Below are positions 1 through 7,475 of a stretch of 64,000 nt of DNA, piece by piece. The DNA is from Odoribacter sp. AF15-53 (GTDB lineage Bacteria > Bacteroidota > Bacteroidia > Bacteroidales > Marinifilaceae), in NCBI RefSeq assembly GCF_003479425.1, contig NZ_QUHC01000011.1:1-64000 (forward strand), given 5' to 3'. The position numbers and the translations under genes were made by a program. Under the pieces are notes generated by a model. It made no database searches. It had not been told where the DNA came from and saw only the letters and a list, made by a program, of their open reading frames with translations. Numbering within the stretch: the first letter of the stretch is position 1; each line of letters begins with the position of its first letter.

Positions 1-38
1 AAAAGGGTCAAAGTCGCGTGGCTTTTCCACAACGCTAA

Positions 39-791
39 CTATTCTTTGTATGTAATTGTTGTTGTTACTTCTAGCTCTTTTGTTCCATTATGATTGGAAT
101 ACTCTTTAATAACAGTAACATTCCCTTCAGAATCAAACTCATATTCATAATTAATATTATTGTTTTTAGTCATTCGTAAGTTTTTATTTTTAATTCCAAA
201 ATAACCGTACATAAGTAGTATGTTATCTGGATTATCTTCTATAAAATAGTTTATACCAAAACTTTTTAGAAGTTCAGGATTGTAAGTGTATTCTTCTGTT
301 TCGTGTGCATCTGTTCCATATGTATAAACTTGTTTGATAACATTTCCGTTACTCCAAGTAAATGAGTAATCATCTTCACCACTTTCGCTCTCTATACTTA
401 ATAATTGATTTAATTTATCGTAATGATAAGTAGCTGTTTTGTAATCGCCTGTTTCAGATATAACAACACCTTTTTCGTTTAAAACGTAAACTGCATCAAT
501 ATTTTCTGTATAGTCATTTCCTTTTTCAACTTCTTTTCTTGTAATTTTATCTTTTTCATAAGTGTACGTGACATCAAGAGTTGTTGCATTATCTTCCCAA
601 CGATAACTGATAACACGCCCTTCCTTGTCATAACTGAAATTTTTATAAGAGTTTTTATAGCCGTCTTTATCAGTGGATGTGATTTCACTAATTTTTTTTT
701 CTACCGAAATGACATCATCTTTGTCGTCATCATCTGAACAAGCAACAAAAATAGAAGTACATAACATGATTAATAACAATATGTTTTTCAT
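39..791 (-). CDS. Surface lipoprotein with YD/RHS-like repeats (DUF4595-like), copy 2
   Basis: 250 aa protein with a lipoprotein signal peptide ending in VACSDDDD. Cysteine followed by SDDDD matches the lipoprotein export signal known in Bacteroidota, so display on the outer surface is expected. The rest is a run of short beta-hairpin units of the form 'YDKEGRV', 'YTYEKDKI' and 'LNEKGVV', as in DUF4595/RHS-type lipoproteins. No catalytic motif is visible. It follows its paralogue (814-1530) by 22 nt in the same direction, so the two are probably one operon made by tandem duplication. Function is unknown. A binding or structural surface role is inference only. Confidence 0.7.
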   Translation of the reverse strand: MKNILLLIMLCTSIFVACSDDDDKDDVISVEKKISEITSTDKDGYKNSYKNFSYDKEGRVISYRWEDNATTLDVTYTYEKDKITRKEVEKGNDYTENIDAVYVLNEKGVVISETGDYKTATYHYDKLNQLLSIESESGEDDYSFTWSNGNVIKQVYTYGTDAHETEEYTYNPELLKSFGINYFIEDNPDNILLMYGYFGIKNKNLRMTKNNNINYEYEFDSEGNVTVIKEYSNHNGTKELEVTTTITYKE

Positions 792-813
792 TTGATATAG
801 TTTTTAAATATGA

Positions 814-1530
814 TTATTCTTTATATGTAATAGTATATGTTGTAACTTCTCCTTCTGAAGTTGCTTTAATTGTACTAACGTACCCTTCTGTATCAAGTGT
901 GTATTCATAACTAGAATAATTACCTTCTTTTTGAAGTAAGTTCTTGTTACGTTTTCCCATATATCCGTAATCCATGAGGAATGCATCAATCTCGTTGATA
1001 CCTCCGACAAACCACCCCAAATTACCTTTATACTCGTTTGTTGAATAAGTGTATTCAAAAGTGTCGTACTCCTGCCCATTATACTTTAAGGATTGTTTGG
1101 TAACATTACCATTTTGCCATGTGATATTTGTTTCCCAAGTTTCTTCTTTTATATTTAGAAGTTGTTCGTTTGCATCATAAGTGTAACTACTTTTGTCACC
1201 TTCTTCATTTGTACTAGATGTGATTAACCCCTTATCATTGAGTAAATAAGTTATCACGTATTCATTCTCAACTTCTTTAGCAACGATTTTCCCAGTTTCG
1301 TAAGTATAAGCAGTTGTTGAAATACCTTCAGGATCATTATTGACAATTTTAGTGATCCTCCCTTGTGCATCATACGTGAATAGAATGTCATAATTATGAC
1401 CGTTCTCCACAACTGAAATCTTACTAACCAGTTTCTCTTTTCCTGCTGGTTTGTCCTTTTCGTCATCATCATCAGAACAAGCTACAAATACCGTAGCGCA
1501 TAACGCTAATAATAAAAAAATCTTTTTCAT
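814..1530 (-). CDS. Surface lipoprotein with YD/RHS-like repeats (DUF4595-like), copy 1
   Basis: 238 aa paralogue of the downstream gene at 39-791. The signal peptide ends VACSDDDDEKD, the Bacteroidota surface-export pattern. The body has repeated 'YDAQGRI', 'YTYETGKI', 'LNDKGLI' and 'YTYDANEQLL' hairpins. The two proteins share the layout and the C-terminal 'VTTYTITYKE'-like end. It is the first gene of a probable two-gene operon. No enzymatic residues are recognised. Confidence 0.7.
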   Translation of the reverse strand: MKKIFLLLALCATVFVACSDDDDEKDKPAGKEKLVSKISVVENGHNYDILFTYDAQGRITKIVNNDPEGISTTAYTYETGKIVAKEVENEYVITYLLNDKGLITSSTNEEGDKSSYTYDANEQLLNIKEETWETNITWQNGNVTKQSLKYNGQEYDTFEYTYSTNEYKGNLGWFVGGINEIDAFLMDYGYMGKRNKNLLQKEGNYSSYEYTLDTEGYVSTIKATSEGEVTTYTITYKE

Positions 1531-1925
1531 TTTAAACTATAATTTATCTTTACTTCCAACCACCAAAGAAGTAATTAATATAAACAAGAAAGCGTGGTAG
1601 TTGTTAGTCTATTCAGTAAGAGGTACGACCAAGTAACCTTTGCAGAAATAAACAGCAACCCCACGCTAAACCATTTATATATAGTAAATATATATACGGC
1701 AAGCATGAGCGTTTGTATCGTTTACCCCTCTGCATTAAAATTGGTCGTTTTCTTACTGAGGATAAAGCTAAACGCTTCCATTAATTCAATATGTCCGCCA
1801 TCCAGTAAACCGAATGACACCACAAAAGTAAATAAATTTCAGCATCTAACAAACGCAATTTAGGGTTGCTGTGTGGCAAAATTAGGCTAATCAATGGAAT
1901 AAAAAGAATTTATTCCCAACGGTTT
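1531..1925. other. 395-nt intergenic region, no convincing gene
   Basis: This gap carries the upstream region of the lipoprotein pair and lies downstream of the DUF3871 gene. Reading frames of up to about 90 codons exist on both strands but have no start context, signal peptide or recognised motif. I treat the stretch as non-coding leader DNA. It is unusually GC-mixed compared with the flanking genes and could be a conserved element-borne regulatory region. Confidence 0.4.
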
Positions 1926-2978
1926 TCACTCTATAAACCATTTATAGGTGTTATCACCATGCAAAGCTCTATCTATTCCTTCTGTTAATTGTGTGGCGTT
2001 TAATGACCTATCAAGAAAATTATCTATGTAACTACTTTTATTCGCACCTGTAAGCATGTTATAGAATTTCCATAAATTAATTTCATTCTCTCCATGCTCC
2101 CTCTTGAAATTGTCATCGTTGTAATACGCTTTAGCCACCATGTTAATCTGGCTATCCGTCAACTCCATGCATGGTAAACGTTTCTTCTCTCTGGCAGGCA
2201 AGCATTGATACAGCCTACTTTTACCCAAGAATTGTGCGAATTGATGTTCAGTGAGGTAAGAACCTGTAAAGCTTTTCATCAACCTTAAATGCTTTTCCGC
2301 ATCATATTGTTGAAATAACTTCATCACATCTCTAAATAGATCATGGTAACTCATCGCTCTTAAATCAGTCTGGAATCCATCTGTAAATGTACACAGGTTA
2401 CAACATACTTTATTCTGGAATCCAATCGCTACACTGAATCTTTCTGATGTCTTCTTTGAATAGAGGTTCTCCCTGTTATACGCTCTCACTCCCGTAATAC
2501 ATAGATTAATCCTGTTACCATTTATAGATTCATAGATAGTAGGAATCTCAAACACAAATGCCATTCTTTCATAATATATAGTTTTATCTGTTTCCAGTAA
2601 TTCTGCCACTGGTTTATGTATGGCTTCTGGAATCCTACCTTTTATAACATGGCTAACCATTATATCAGGTTCGTCTATACTTTCCCCTCTAAACAATTCA
2701 CTAGCCACCTTCTGCACCGTTTCAATAAATGCTGGATGGGATATTGTCATCTCGTTATCCTTGCTGAACACTGGCACTATACAATCATTCTTTAAATGCT
2801 GTATATCTATTGGCGTGGTGTTAGCCTCTATGAAATGTTTCCTCCTTTCCTTCTTGGTAGGTTCATTTACCACTTCATAAGGAGTGTAGGTAGGTTCTTC
2901 TTGCTTGACGTTATTACTGCCAAATAAAACTGGCAACAATCCTTCATTCTGGCTTGGAATTAATATTGCTGTACTCAT
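1926..2978 (-). CDS. DUF3871 family protein
   Basis: 350 aa, matching from memory the DUF3871 family found on Bacteroidota mobile elements. The recognisable core is 'NRINLCITGVRAYNREN' followed by 'FSVAIGFQNKVCCNLC', about residues 155-195. Length is typical for the family. No catalytic site is known. The family is usually a plasmid/ICE backbone or single-copy element gene, which supports the mobile nature of this region. The start lies just downstream of inverted-repeat copy A (2996-3055), which probably contains its promoter or operator. Confidence 0.7.
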   Translation of the reverse strand: MSTAILIPSQNEGLLPVLFGSNNVKQEEPTYTPYEVVNEPTKKERRKHFIEANTTPIDIQHLKNDCIVPVFSKDNEMTISHPAFIETVQKVASELFRGESIDEPDIMVSHVIKGRIPEAIHKPVAELLETDKTIYYERMAFVFEIPTIYESINGNRINLCITGVRAYNRENLYSKKTSERFSVAIGFQNKVCCNLCTFTDGFQTDLRAMSYHDLFRDVMKLFQQYDAEKHLRLMKSFTGSYLTEHQFAQFLGKSRLYQCLPAREKKRLPCMELTDSQINMVAKAYYNDDNFKREHGENEINLWKFYNMLTGANKSSYIDNFLDRSLNATQLTEGIDRALHGDNTYKWFIE

Positions 2979-2995
2979 AATCTAGTCTATTTAAC

Positions 2996-3055
2996 GATGG
3001 TGGAAATATTTAAATTTTCAGTTTATATATACAATTCAGAAATTCTCCACCAACC
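2996..3055. repeat. Inverted-repeat module, copy A (GGTGGAAAT...ATTCTCCACC)
   Basis: About 60 bp with outer arms GATGGTGGAAAT (left) and ATTCTCCACCAACC (right) around an AT-rich centre containing TATATATA. The same architecture recurs at 3159-3222 and 5378-5436. This copy lies 18 nt upstream of the DUF3871 start on the minus strand. An operator with dyad symmetry or a recombination site are the two plausible readings. Confidence 0.55.
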
Positions 3056-3158
3056 TTGATTTATAATGTTCATTATCACTTTCACTTGATTTATTTATCC
3101 TCTAGCATCATGCCAGTTAAAAAATTGAACTGGAAATGTATTTATAGTTTACGTTCTA

Positions 3159-3222
3159 TTGGTGGTGAGAATTATTGTCCCTATTGGCTATATATACCAA
3201 TCCAGACAAAAATCCACCAACC
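3159..3222. repeat. Inverted-repeat module, copy B
   Basis: Left arm TTGGTGGTGAGAATT and right arm AAAAATCCACCAACC, with a second inner dyad ATTGGC-TATATATA-CCAAT at the centre. It ends 8 nt before the stop of the RadC-like gene (3230). Copies A and B lie about 100 bp apart in a stretch with no credible gene. Confidence 0.55.
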
Positions 3223-3229
3223 TAAATTT

Positions 3230-3682
3230 CTAAAGTTTACCGTTAGCTGAATAACTGTAATAACCCTCTTCATAGTAGAGGACGAGATCTAGCAAGTCTA
3301 CATCTATATATGAAAGTGCTATTTTTATTTGCTGTACCAGTTCATCATCCTGTTTAGTTGGCTTTATATCACCAGAAGGTTGATTTATACAAACTATTAA
3401 ACTCTTACAATTAGAGAGTGCAGCCAGTTGTACTATAAACCTAATATCCGTGATGTTGTAAGATAACGCACCTTCACTTATTGTAGATATGCCTAACACT
3501 TGATTCCTACCATTTAACAGGATAACTCTAGTTGAGATATGGTGTTCCACGGTATCTTTAAATGGTGAAACCAGTAACTCGTGGACATCTTTTGCTGTTA
3601 CTATTTTATACCTTTTAGAAGGTTTGGTATTATTCCTGTACACCAGTTCCACCACTGGCACTTTTATCAATTCTTCTTTCAT
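3230..3682 (-). CDS. RadC-like JAB-domain protein, metal site degenerate
   Basis: 150 aa, the length and layout of the JAB/RadC domain proteins common on Bacteroidota elements. 'VILLNGRNQVLGISTISEG' (about 53-71) and 'QPSGDIKPTKQDD' (about 101-113) align with the family. In active JAMM proteins the second segment reads HNHPSGD; here it is INQPSGD (residues 99-105), so both metal-ligand histidines are gone, and the later DH(I/L)I segment is LDLVLY. It is therefore probably not a metalloprotease or nuclease. A structural or DNA-linked role is inference. Confidence 0.65.
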   Translation of the reverse strand: MKEELIKVPVVELVYRNNTKPSKRYKIVTAKDVHELLVSPFKDTVEHHISTRVILLNGRNQVLGISTISEGALSYNITDIRFIVQLAALSNCKSLIVCINQPSGDIKPTKQDDELVQQIKIALSYIDVDLLDLVLYYEEGYYSYSANGKL

Positions 3683-3939
3683 GATATTGTTTTACTTGAT
3701 TTTTAATTTGAATACGTTAATGGTAATGAAATTTAGAAAGTTGTAAGTTTATCAGGTTTGGCAATGGAGAGGAAAGATTCTTGTTTATACTGCCTGTTTA
3801 GAAAGGTGATACTTCCTTCACTTTGGCATAACAATATCTTTCCCCTTCCCACTGCGCTCCCTGTCCCTGTTCCTTCTCCACTAAAGGATTATTTTAGTAG
3901 AATAATGCTTTTACAAAAAAAAGAAGTAGAGATTACTCT

Positions 3940-4410
3940 CTACTCTTCATCAAACAGTATGGCGAATTTCCATACAGTTAGCGTGTACTCGTTCCCGTTG
4001 TAACTGGCTGGTGTTTCCATGCTACCACAGCAAATAATAGTTTGCCCGTCTAGGATAGAAAACAAATCCTCGTAACTGGTATTTACTGCCAGAGGGTAAA
4101 TGTATTGTAGCCTGTCTTTATACTGTTCCTCTATAACTGGATCACACGGGACATCATCGGGTGTTATCCCCGTTTGCTTGGAACCTTTCACCATGTTACG
4201 GATTCTAATATCTACCCTTTCATCCCCTTTCATGCAGGAGAGGGAAATACTTGTTGGGTCTTCACCCTTGAATCCAATAACTTTTAGAATATCACCCACT
4301 TTTGGAGGTGCTGGTAACGTGACCAGTTTGCCCGCCAGTTTAGATTTACTAATGTCTGAAAAACATTTAGGCATGATAACCTTGTTCACTTCAAAATCTT
4401 TTTTTAACAT
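3940..4410 (-). CDS. Hypothetical protein
   Basis: 156 aa, not recognised. It starts 'MLKKDFEVNKVIMPKCF' and is mixed alpha/beta without signal peptide, membrane segment or clear catalytic motif. A 'PPKVGDILKVIGF' stretch in the middle resembles a small beta-barrel turn. It sits on the same strand as the RadC-like and DUF3871 genes and probably belongs to the element backbone. The 257 nt between it and the RadC-like start hold no gene that I can support. Confidence 0.5.
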   Translation of the reverse strand: MLKKDFEVNKVIMPKCFSDISKSKLAGKLVTLPAPPKVGDILKVIGFKGEDPTSISLSCMKGDERVDIRIRNMVKGSKQTGITPDDVPCDPVIEEQYKDRLQYIYPLAVNTSYEDLFSILDGQTIICCGSMETPASYNGNEYTLTVWKFAILFDEE

Positions 4411-4594
4411 GATAATTTGTTTTTAATTAATTGATTTTTTTCCAGAGATGGGTGGGGGATGTAAATGGTACACTACCCTAGCATGGAACACTCTCTATAT
4501 ATAATGCCAACCTGAAATTAAAGGGGAGGGGGTGTTTTATAGAGGATTCTCTATTTTAACCACTCTAATTCTCTCTATATATAGAATATATTCT

Positions 4595-4602
4595 TAACTT
4601 TG
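4595..4602 (+). promoter_or_regulatory. TAnnTTTG promoter box (TAACTTTG)
   Basis: Perfect match to the Bacteroidota -7 consensus TAnnTTTG, 27 nt before the ATG at 4630. AAAGGAG at 4618-4624 serves as ribosome binding site. It makes any start upstream of 4630 unlikely. Confidence 0.6.
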
Positions 4603-4629
4603 TATAGTTGTATCAATCAAAGGAGAAGC

Positions 4630-4806
4630 ATGGAGATACGTTTTGAAACTAAAGCGGAAAGTCAAGCCAGACGAGAGAGGGAGGCTCTGGAAAGAACCCC
4701 TAACGAGAGATTTATATTCTTTTTGCGTCTGGTCGCCGAAATTGGCAAGTTTCAAACTTTGAAGGAGAGAACAAGTAACAATTTTATTCTTGAACGGAAA
4801 AGATGA
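4630..4806 (+). CDS. Small protein coupled to a nucleotidyltransferase (putative antitoxin-like partner)
   Basis: 58 aa from the ATG at 4630 (MEIRFETKAESQARREREAL...), highly charged and helical, ending in basic residues. The stop TGA overlaps the start of the next gene (ATGA at 4803-4806), indicating translational coupling. A small charged protein immediately before a MNT/AbiEii-type nucleotidyltransferase is the usual arrangement of toxin-antitoxin pairs, but the protein itself is not recognised, so the antitoxin role is inference. Confidence 0.55.
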   Translation: MEIRFETKAESQARREREALERTPNERFIFFLRLVAEIGKFQTLKERTSNNFILERKR

Positions 4807-5285
4807 ACCTTAATTTCGAAGAAGATGTATGGATGTTTATATCCTTGGCACAAAAGTATCAGGTCAGGATGTTAATGGTAGGTGGTGGTGCTGTCAATTT
4901 TTACGGCTACCAGCGTCACTCTGCCGATGTCGATTTCTGGATTGATACCACCCCCTCTAACTTGCTAGCTTTAAGAAATGCCTTGAATGAACTTGGTTAC
5001 GAGTTCGATGATTTTCCAGAGGACGTGAAAAACGGTCAACAAAATATATCCATAAAGATAAGTCCCGTTATAGATATAGAATTAATCACTTCCTTTAATC
5101 CAGGCAGGAGTTTTGATGAATGTTACGAGCAAAGATACTCTGCCACGAACACTGTAAACGGTGAAACTTTCTCTTATGACGTGATAGCCTTTAACGATTT
5201 AATTAATAGCAAAATAAAGGCTGGACGTCCTAAAGATTTGTATGACGTGATAGAACTCAGGAAGATTCAAGAGAAGAGCAAGTAA
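4803..5285 (+). CDS. Nucleotidyltransferase (MNT/AbiEii-like fold)
   Basis: 160 aa. The nucleotidyltransferase signature is present: 'VGGGAVNFYGY' at 26-36 followed by 'ADVDF' (Asp42, Asp44 as metal ligands), with a third acidic position in 'VIDIELI' near residue 90. C-terminal 'KAGRPKDLYDVIEL' is the hallmark of this family (R.KD..D). Family members transfer nucleotides to tRNA or partner proteins, or are toxins in type IV-like systems. Here it is paired with the 58-aa gene upstream. The ancestral 3' end of the neighbouring HTH gene lies just after its stop. Confidence 0.75.
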   Translation: MNLNFEEDVWMFISLAQKYQVRMLMVGGGAVNFYGYQRHSADVDFWIDTTPSNLLALRNALNELGYEFDDFPEDVKNGQQNISIKISPVIDIELITSFNPGRSFDECYEQRYSATNTVNGETFSYDVIAFNDLINSKIKAGRPKDLYDVIELRKIQEKSK

Positions 5286-5289
5286 GTAC

Positions 5290-5377
5290 TTATACATGCA
5301 GCACTGGCAACTTCACTTTTTTTTCTAGCTGGGCAACATTCTCTTTATAACATTTAGTATTTATCAATGAAGTAAGG
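5290..5377 (-). pseudogene. Displaced original 3' end of the HTH gene at 9231-10142
   Basis: Read on the minus strand this stretch encodes LTSLINTKCYKE (identical to the HTH protein near its C-terminus) and continues in frame as NVAQLEKKVKLPVLHV to a stop at 5290. At 9254 the intact HTH gene instead runs into a different short tail (RVKIFIK). The simplest reading is that the HTH gene once ended here and a 3.9 kb insertion separated the last codons from the body. Confidence 0.75.
5340..5377. repeat. 38-bp direct repeat, left copy
   Basis: Perfect 38-bp match to 9254-9291 (TCTCTTTATAAC...AAGTAAGG). It bounds the Fic-primase-RT unit on the left. It lies inside HTH coding sequence, so it is a duplicated target or recombination core, not a terminal repeat belonging only to the insert. 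Confidence 0.9.
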
Positions 5378-5436
5378 GTTGGTGGAAAATTTCTAAAATG
5401 TATATACCGACTAGAATTTTATATTTTCCCACCAGA
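5378..5436. repeat. Inverted-repeat module, copy C
   Basis: Arms GTTGGTGGAAAATTT and ATATTTTCCCACCAGA around a centre containing TGTATATACCGA. It starts exactly at the end of the left 38-bp repeat. Its right arm overlaps the expected -33 region of the Fic promoter (box at 5457), so a bound repressor would block that promoter. Confidence 0.55.
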
Positions 5437-5456
5437 TATAAACAGTGATAATTTCT

Positions 5457-5464
5457 TACCTTTG
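5457..5464 (+). promoter_or_regulatory. TAnnTTTG promoter box for fic (TACCTTTG)
   Basis: Perfect TAnnTTTG match 23 nt before the Fic start codon at 5488. It is probably the main promoter of the Fic-primase-RT transcription unit. Confidence 0.6.
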
Positions 5465-5487
5465 TAATCAACTAAAAATATGGCAAC

Positions 5488-6249
5488 ATGAATAGTAAGT
5501 TGGTTGATTTATTAAGAGAGGTGGATTCATTGAAAGTGCGGTTATCTTCCTTACGTCCTTTACCTGTCGAGGCATTAAAGAAAATTCAGGATGCTTTAGA
5601 TATCGAGTACACTTACGAGAGTAACCGTATAGAAGGGAACACGCTTACATTGCAGGAAACGGCACTTGTTGTCAATGAAGGAATCACTATTTCTGGTAAA
5701 TCCATGCGTGAACACTTGGAGGCAATCAACCATGCAGAAGCTATTGACTATATAAAGGAGGTTGCTAAACAGGATATTGAAATAAGTCAAAGAACTATCA
5801 AGGAGATTCATGCACTCGTGTTACACGGTATAGATAGGGAGAATGCTGGAAGTTATAGAACCGTACCCGTGATGATTTCGGGTAGCACTCATGTACCACC
5901 TCAACCTTATTTGTTGGAGAAACTAATGGAAGATTTCATGCTGACATTTCAAAGTATGGAAAAAGAAAACGTTCATCCAGTTATTATTGCCGCCTATTTG
6001 CATGATGAACTGGTGAGGATACATCCATTTATAGATGGCAACGGGCGTACTTCTCGACTTCTGATGAACCTCTACCTGTTGCAAAAAGGTTATACCATTG
6101 TTACCCTGAAAAGTGATAATGACATGAAGTTACGTTATTATAAAGCTTTGGAGTCTTCTCACACGGAACAACAACATGATGATTTCTACTTGTTGGTTGC
6201 CGAAGCTGAAAAAGCATCTCTAGAGAGGTATATTTCTATTCTGGGATAA
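5488..6249 (+). CDS. Fic family AMPylase-type protein with N-terminal inhibitory motif
   Basis: 253 aa. The complete Fic active-site motif HPFIDGNGRTSR is at 179-190, so the catalytic His and the phosphate-binding GNGR are intact. An inhibitory helix motif S-x-x-x-E-G-N (SNRIEGN, 45-51) lies N-terminal, which is the class II arrangement in which the Glu blocks ATP binding until relieved. Fic proteins transfer AMP or other groups to hydroxyl side chains of target proteins; the target here is unknown. It is the first gene of the inserted 3.9 kb unit, 33 nt before the primase-like gene, which suggests joint expression. Confidence 0.85.
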   Translation: MNSKLVDLLREVDSLKVRLSSLRPLPVEALKKIQDALDIEYTYESNRIEGNTLTLQETALVVNEGITISGKSMREHLEAINHAEAIDYIKEVAKQDIEISQRTIKEIHALVLHGIDRENAGSYRTVPVMISGSTHVPPQPYLLEKLMEDFMLTFQSMEKENVHPVIIAAYLHDELVRIHPFIDGNGRTSRLLMNLYLLQKGYTIVTLKSDNDMKLRYYKALESSHTEQQHDDFYLLVAEAEKASLERYISILG

Positions 6250-6282
6250 ATTAAAATGTCGTGAAAATATTTAGACAAAAAC

Positions 6283-7326
6283 ATGGAAGCAATAGAAAAT
6301 CTCTCGCCTAGATATTTAGAATCTTCAATTTTATTAGAAAAAGAAACATCTTTCTATCAACACAAAACTGCAAAAAAAGCAAGTAATTTGACCATCATAG
6401 AAGTTTTGAATTCCATCCAGCAAGGTAAATATATTAAAGAAGTTTCTAAAATTAGAGATTTAGTAGCCTCACAAAGAATTGACGAATCCAAAATATTGAA
6501 AAGTAGATTACCCGCCGTCACATTCAGTGGTCTTTTTAAAAATGGACACCAAAAATCTAATCTATATTACTATAATAATATCATTGTCTTCGATATTGAT
6601 AAAATGAGTAAGCAAGAAGTTGATTCTATATATCAGAAGTTGAGTAAAGATGAATATATCATATCTCATTGGTTATCTCCTTCAGGAAATGGAATTAAAG
6701 GATTAGTATATATTGTGTACTCTCATTGTATTACTTTGAAAGAAATTCATACATACCATAAAGCCGCCTTTAAAAAATTACAAGAATATTTTCTGAAACA
6801 ATATCAAATAGAATTAGATTCTTCTGGAAATGACACATCCCGCTTATGCTATCTCTCGTATGATCCTCTACTTAGAATAAAAAATAAATTTAAGCCATTT
6901 ATATATAATGAAAGTATTGAATCTTTTTCCCCACCCCCAAACTCTCGTTCTCGAAAAAAGAAGATTATAAATAATAATGAACAAAATATTTACTCCATAA
7001 GTAAATATTTTTTGAATCCAGAAGGTAAGAACAAACCACAACATCGAGAAATATTAAATACTCTTATTCGTTTTCTGAGAAAGAAACATTTATCTATTAC
7101 AGAAAATTATGAACAATGGTTTCGTGTTGCCTTTGCAATTGCAAATACTTTTTCTTGTGATATTGGATTAAAATATTATTTGCAATTATGCGAATTAGAT
7201 GGGATTAGATTTGATGAAATTGGCAGTCGAAAAATTTTAAAATATTGTTATGAAAATAGTAATGGAGATATTACTTTTGCAACAATACTTTTTTATGCAC
7301 AAAAAGTAGGATTTAAAACGGGGTGA
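6283..7326 (+). CDS. BT4734/VirE_N-type AEP-like primase protein
   Basis: 347 aa. The N-terminal half matches the BT4734-like (VirE N-terminal) domain. Archaeo-eukaryotic-primase-like signatures are visible: DID at 104-106 in 'IIVFDIDK' (motif I), SPSGNGIKG at 132-140 (motif II, with Lys where His is common) and DTSRLCYLSYDP from 184 (motif III). About 235-345 resembles a PriCT-type primase C-terminal helical domain. Such proteins normally accompany VirE/DUF3987 helicase-primases on elements, yet none is present in this window; the next gene is a reverse transcriptase. A nucleic-acid priming role is inferred from family. Confidence 0.75.
   Translation: MEAIENLSPRYLESSILLEKETSFYQHKTAKKASNLTIIEVLNSIQQGKYIKEVSKIRDLVASQRIDESKILKSRLPAVTFSGLFKNGHQKSNLYYYNNIIVFDIDKMSKQEVDSIYQKLSKDEYIISHWLSPSGNGIKGLVYIVYSHCITLKEIHTYHKAAFKKLQEYFLKQYQIELDSSGNDTSRLCYLSYDPLLRIKNKFKPFIYNESIESFSPPPNSRSRKKKIINNNEQNIYSISKYFLNPEGKNKPQHREILNTLIRFLRKKHLSITENYEQWFRVAFAIANTFSCDIGLKYYLQLCELDGIRFDEIGSRKILKYCYENSNGDITFATILFYAQKVGFKTG
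7272..7279 (+). promoter_or_regulatory. Possible internal promoter before the RT-associated RNA (TACTTTTG)
   Basis: Perfect TAnnTTTG match within the last codons of the primase-like gene, 36 bp before the left arm of the terminal stem at 7315. A TTG at 7245-7247 could serve as a weak -33 element, though the spacing is a little long. In AT-rich DNA this may be chance. Confidence 0.35.
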
Positions 7327-7470
7327 TTACGAAAGTTTGGTTTAGTTCACTAAATCAAAAGTGTCAATGGAATAAAGGTCTTGTTTTATCGAGGACTCCA
7401 TTAGGAATTCGGAAACACATAAGTTTGTTGTCAGAATGGAATTTTATTAGTCTCGAAATTACCCCGTTTT
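7315..7470 (+). ncRNA. Candidate structured RNA associated with the reverse transcriptase
   Basis: The region between primase and RT closes on itself. AAAACGGGGT (7315-7324) is exactly complementary to ACCCCGTTTT (7461-7470), and pairing continues inward through GATT/AATT (with a G-U), one A-A mismatch, then CGA/TCG, giving about 17 paired positions. Inside, 7336-7345 and 7350-7359 form a 10-bp hairpin with a UUCA loop. AATGGA (7366-7371) with TCCATT (7397-7402), stacked on GUCUU/AGGAC, forms a second. Retrons and DRT systems place a structured RNA immediately 5' of the RT, sometimes with such terminal complementary arms. No transcript evidence is available. Confidence 0.55.
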
Positions 7471-7475
7471 TATGA
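7323..7475 (+). CDS. 50-codon open frame bridging primase and RT (small protein or repeat-unit ORF)
   Basis: A GTG overlapping the primase stop (GTGA, 7323-7326) opens a frame of 50 codons that ends by ATGA overlap with the RT start (7472-7475). The product would run VITKVWFSSLNQKCQ...SLEITPFL. Perfect junctions at both ends argue for a real small gene; the strong RNA structure in the same place argues for an RNA function. Both could hold. The product is not recognised. Confidence 0.35.
   Translation: MITKVWFSSLNQKCQWNKGLVLSRTPLGIRKHISLLSEWNFISLEITPFL

Noticed and set aside
1594..1863. 89-codon frame on the plus strand between lipoprotein and DUF3871 genes
   Set aside because: No start context, odd composition and an alternative open frame on the other strand; treated as non-coding.
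3056..3250. 64-codon plus-strand frame
   Set aside because: Runs through two inverted-repeat modules and the end of the RadC-like gene; no protein features.
7315..7470. Simple transcription terminator for the primase gene
   Set aside because: The loop is about 120 nt, far beyond intrinsic terminators, and the RT start follows at once.
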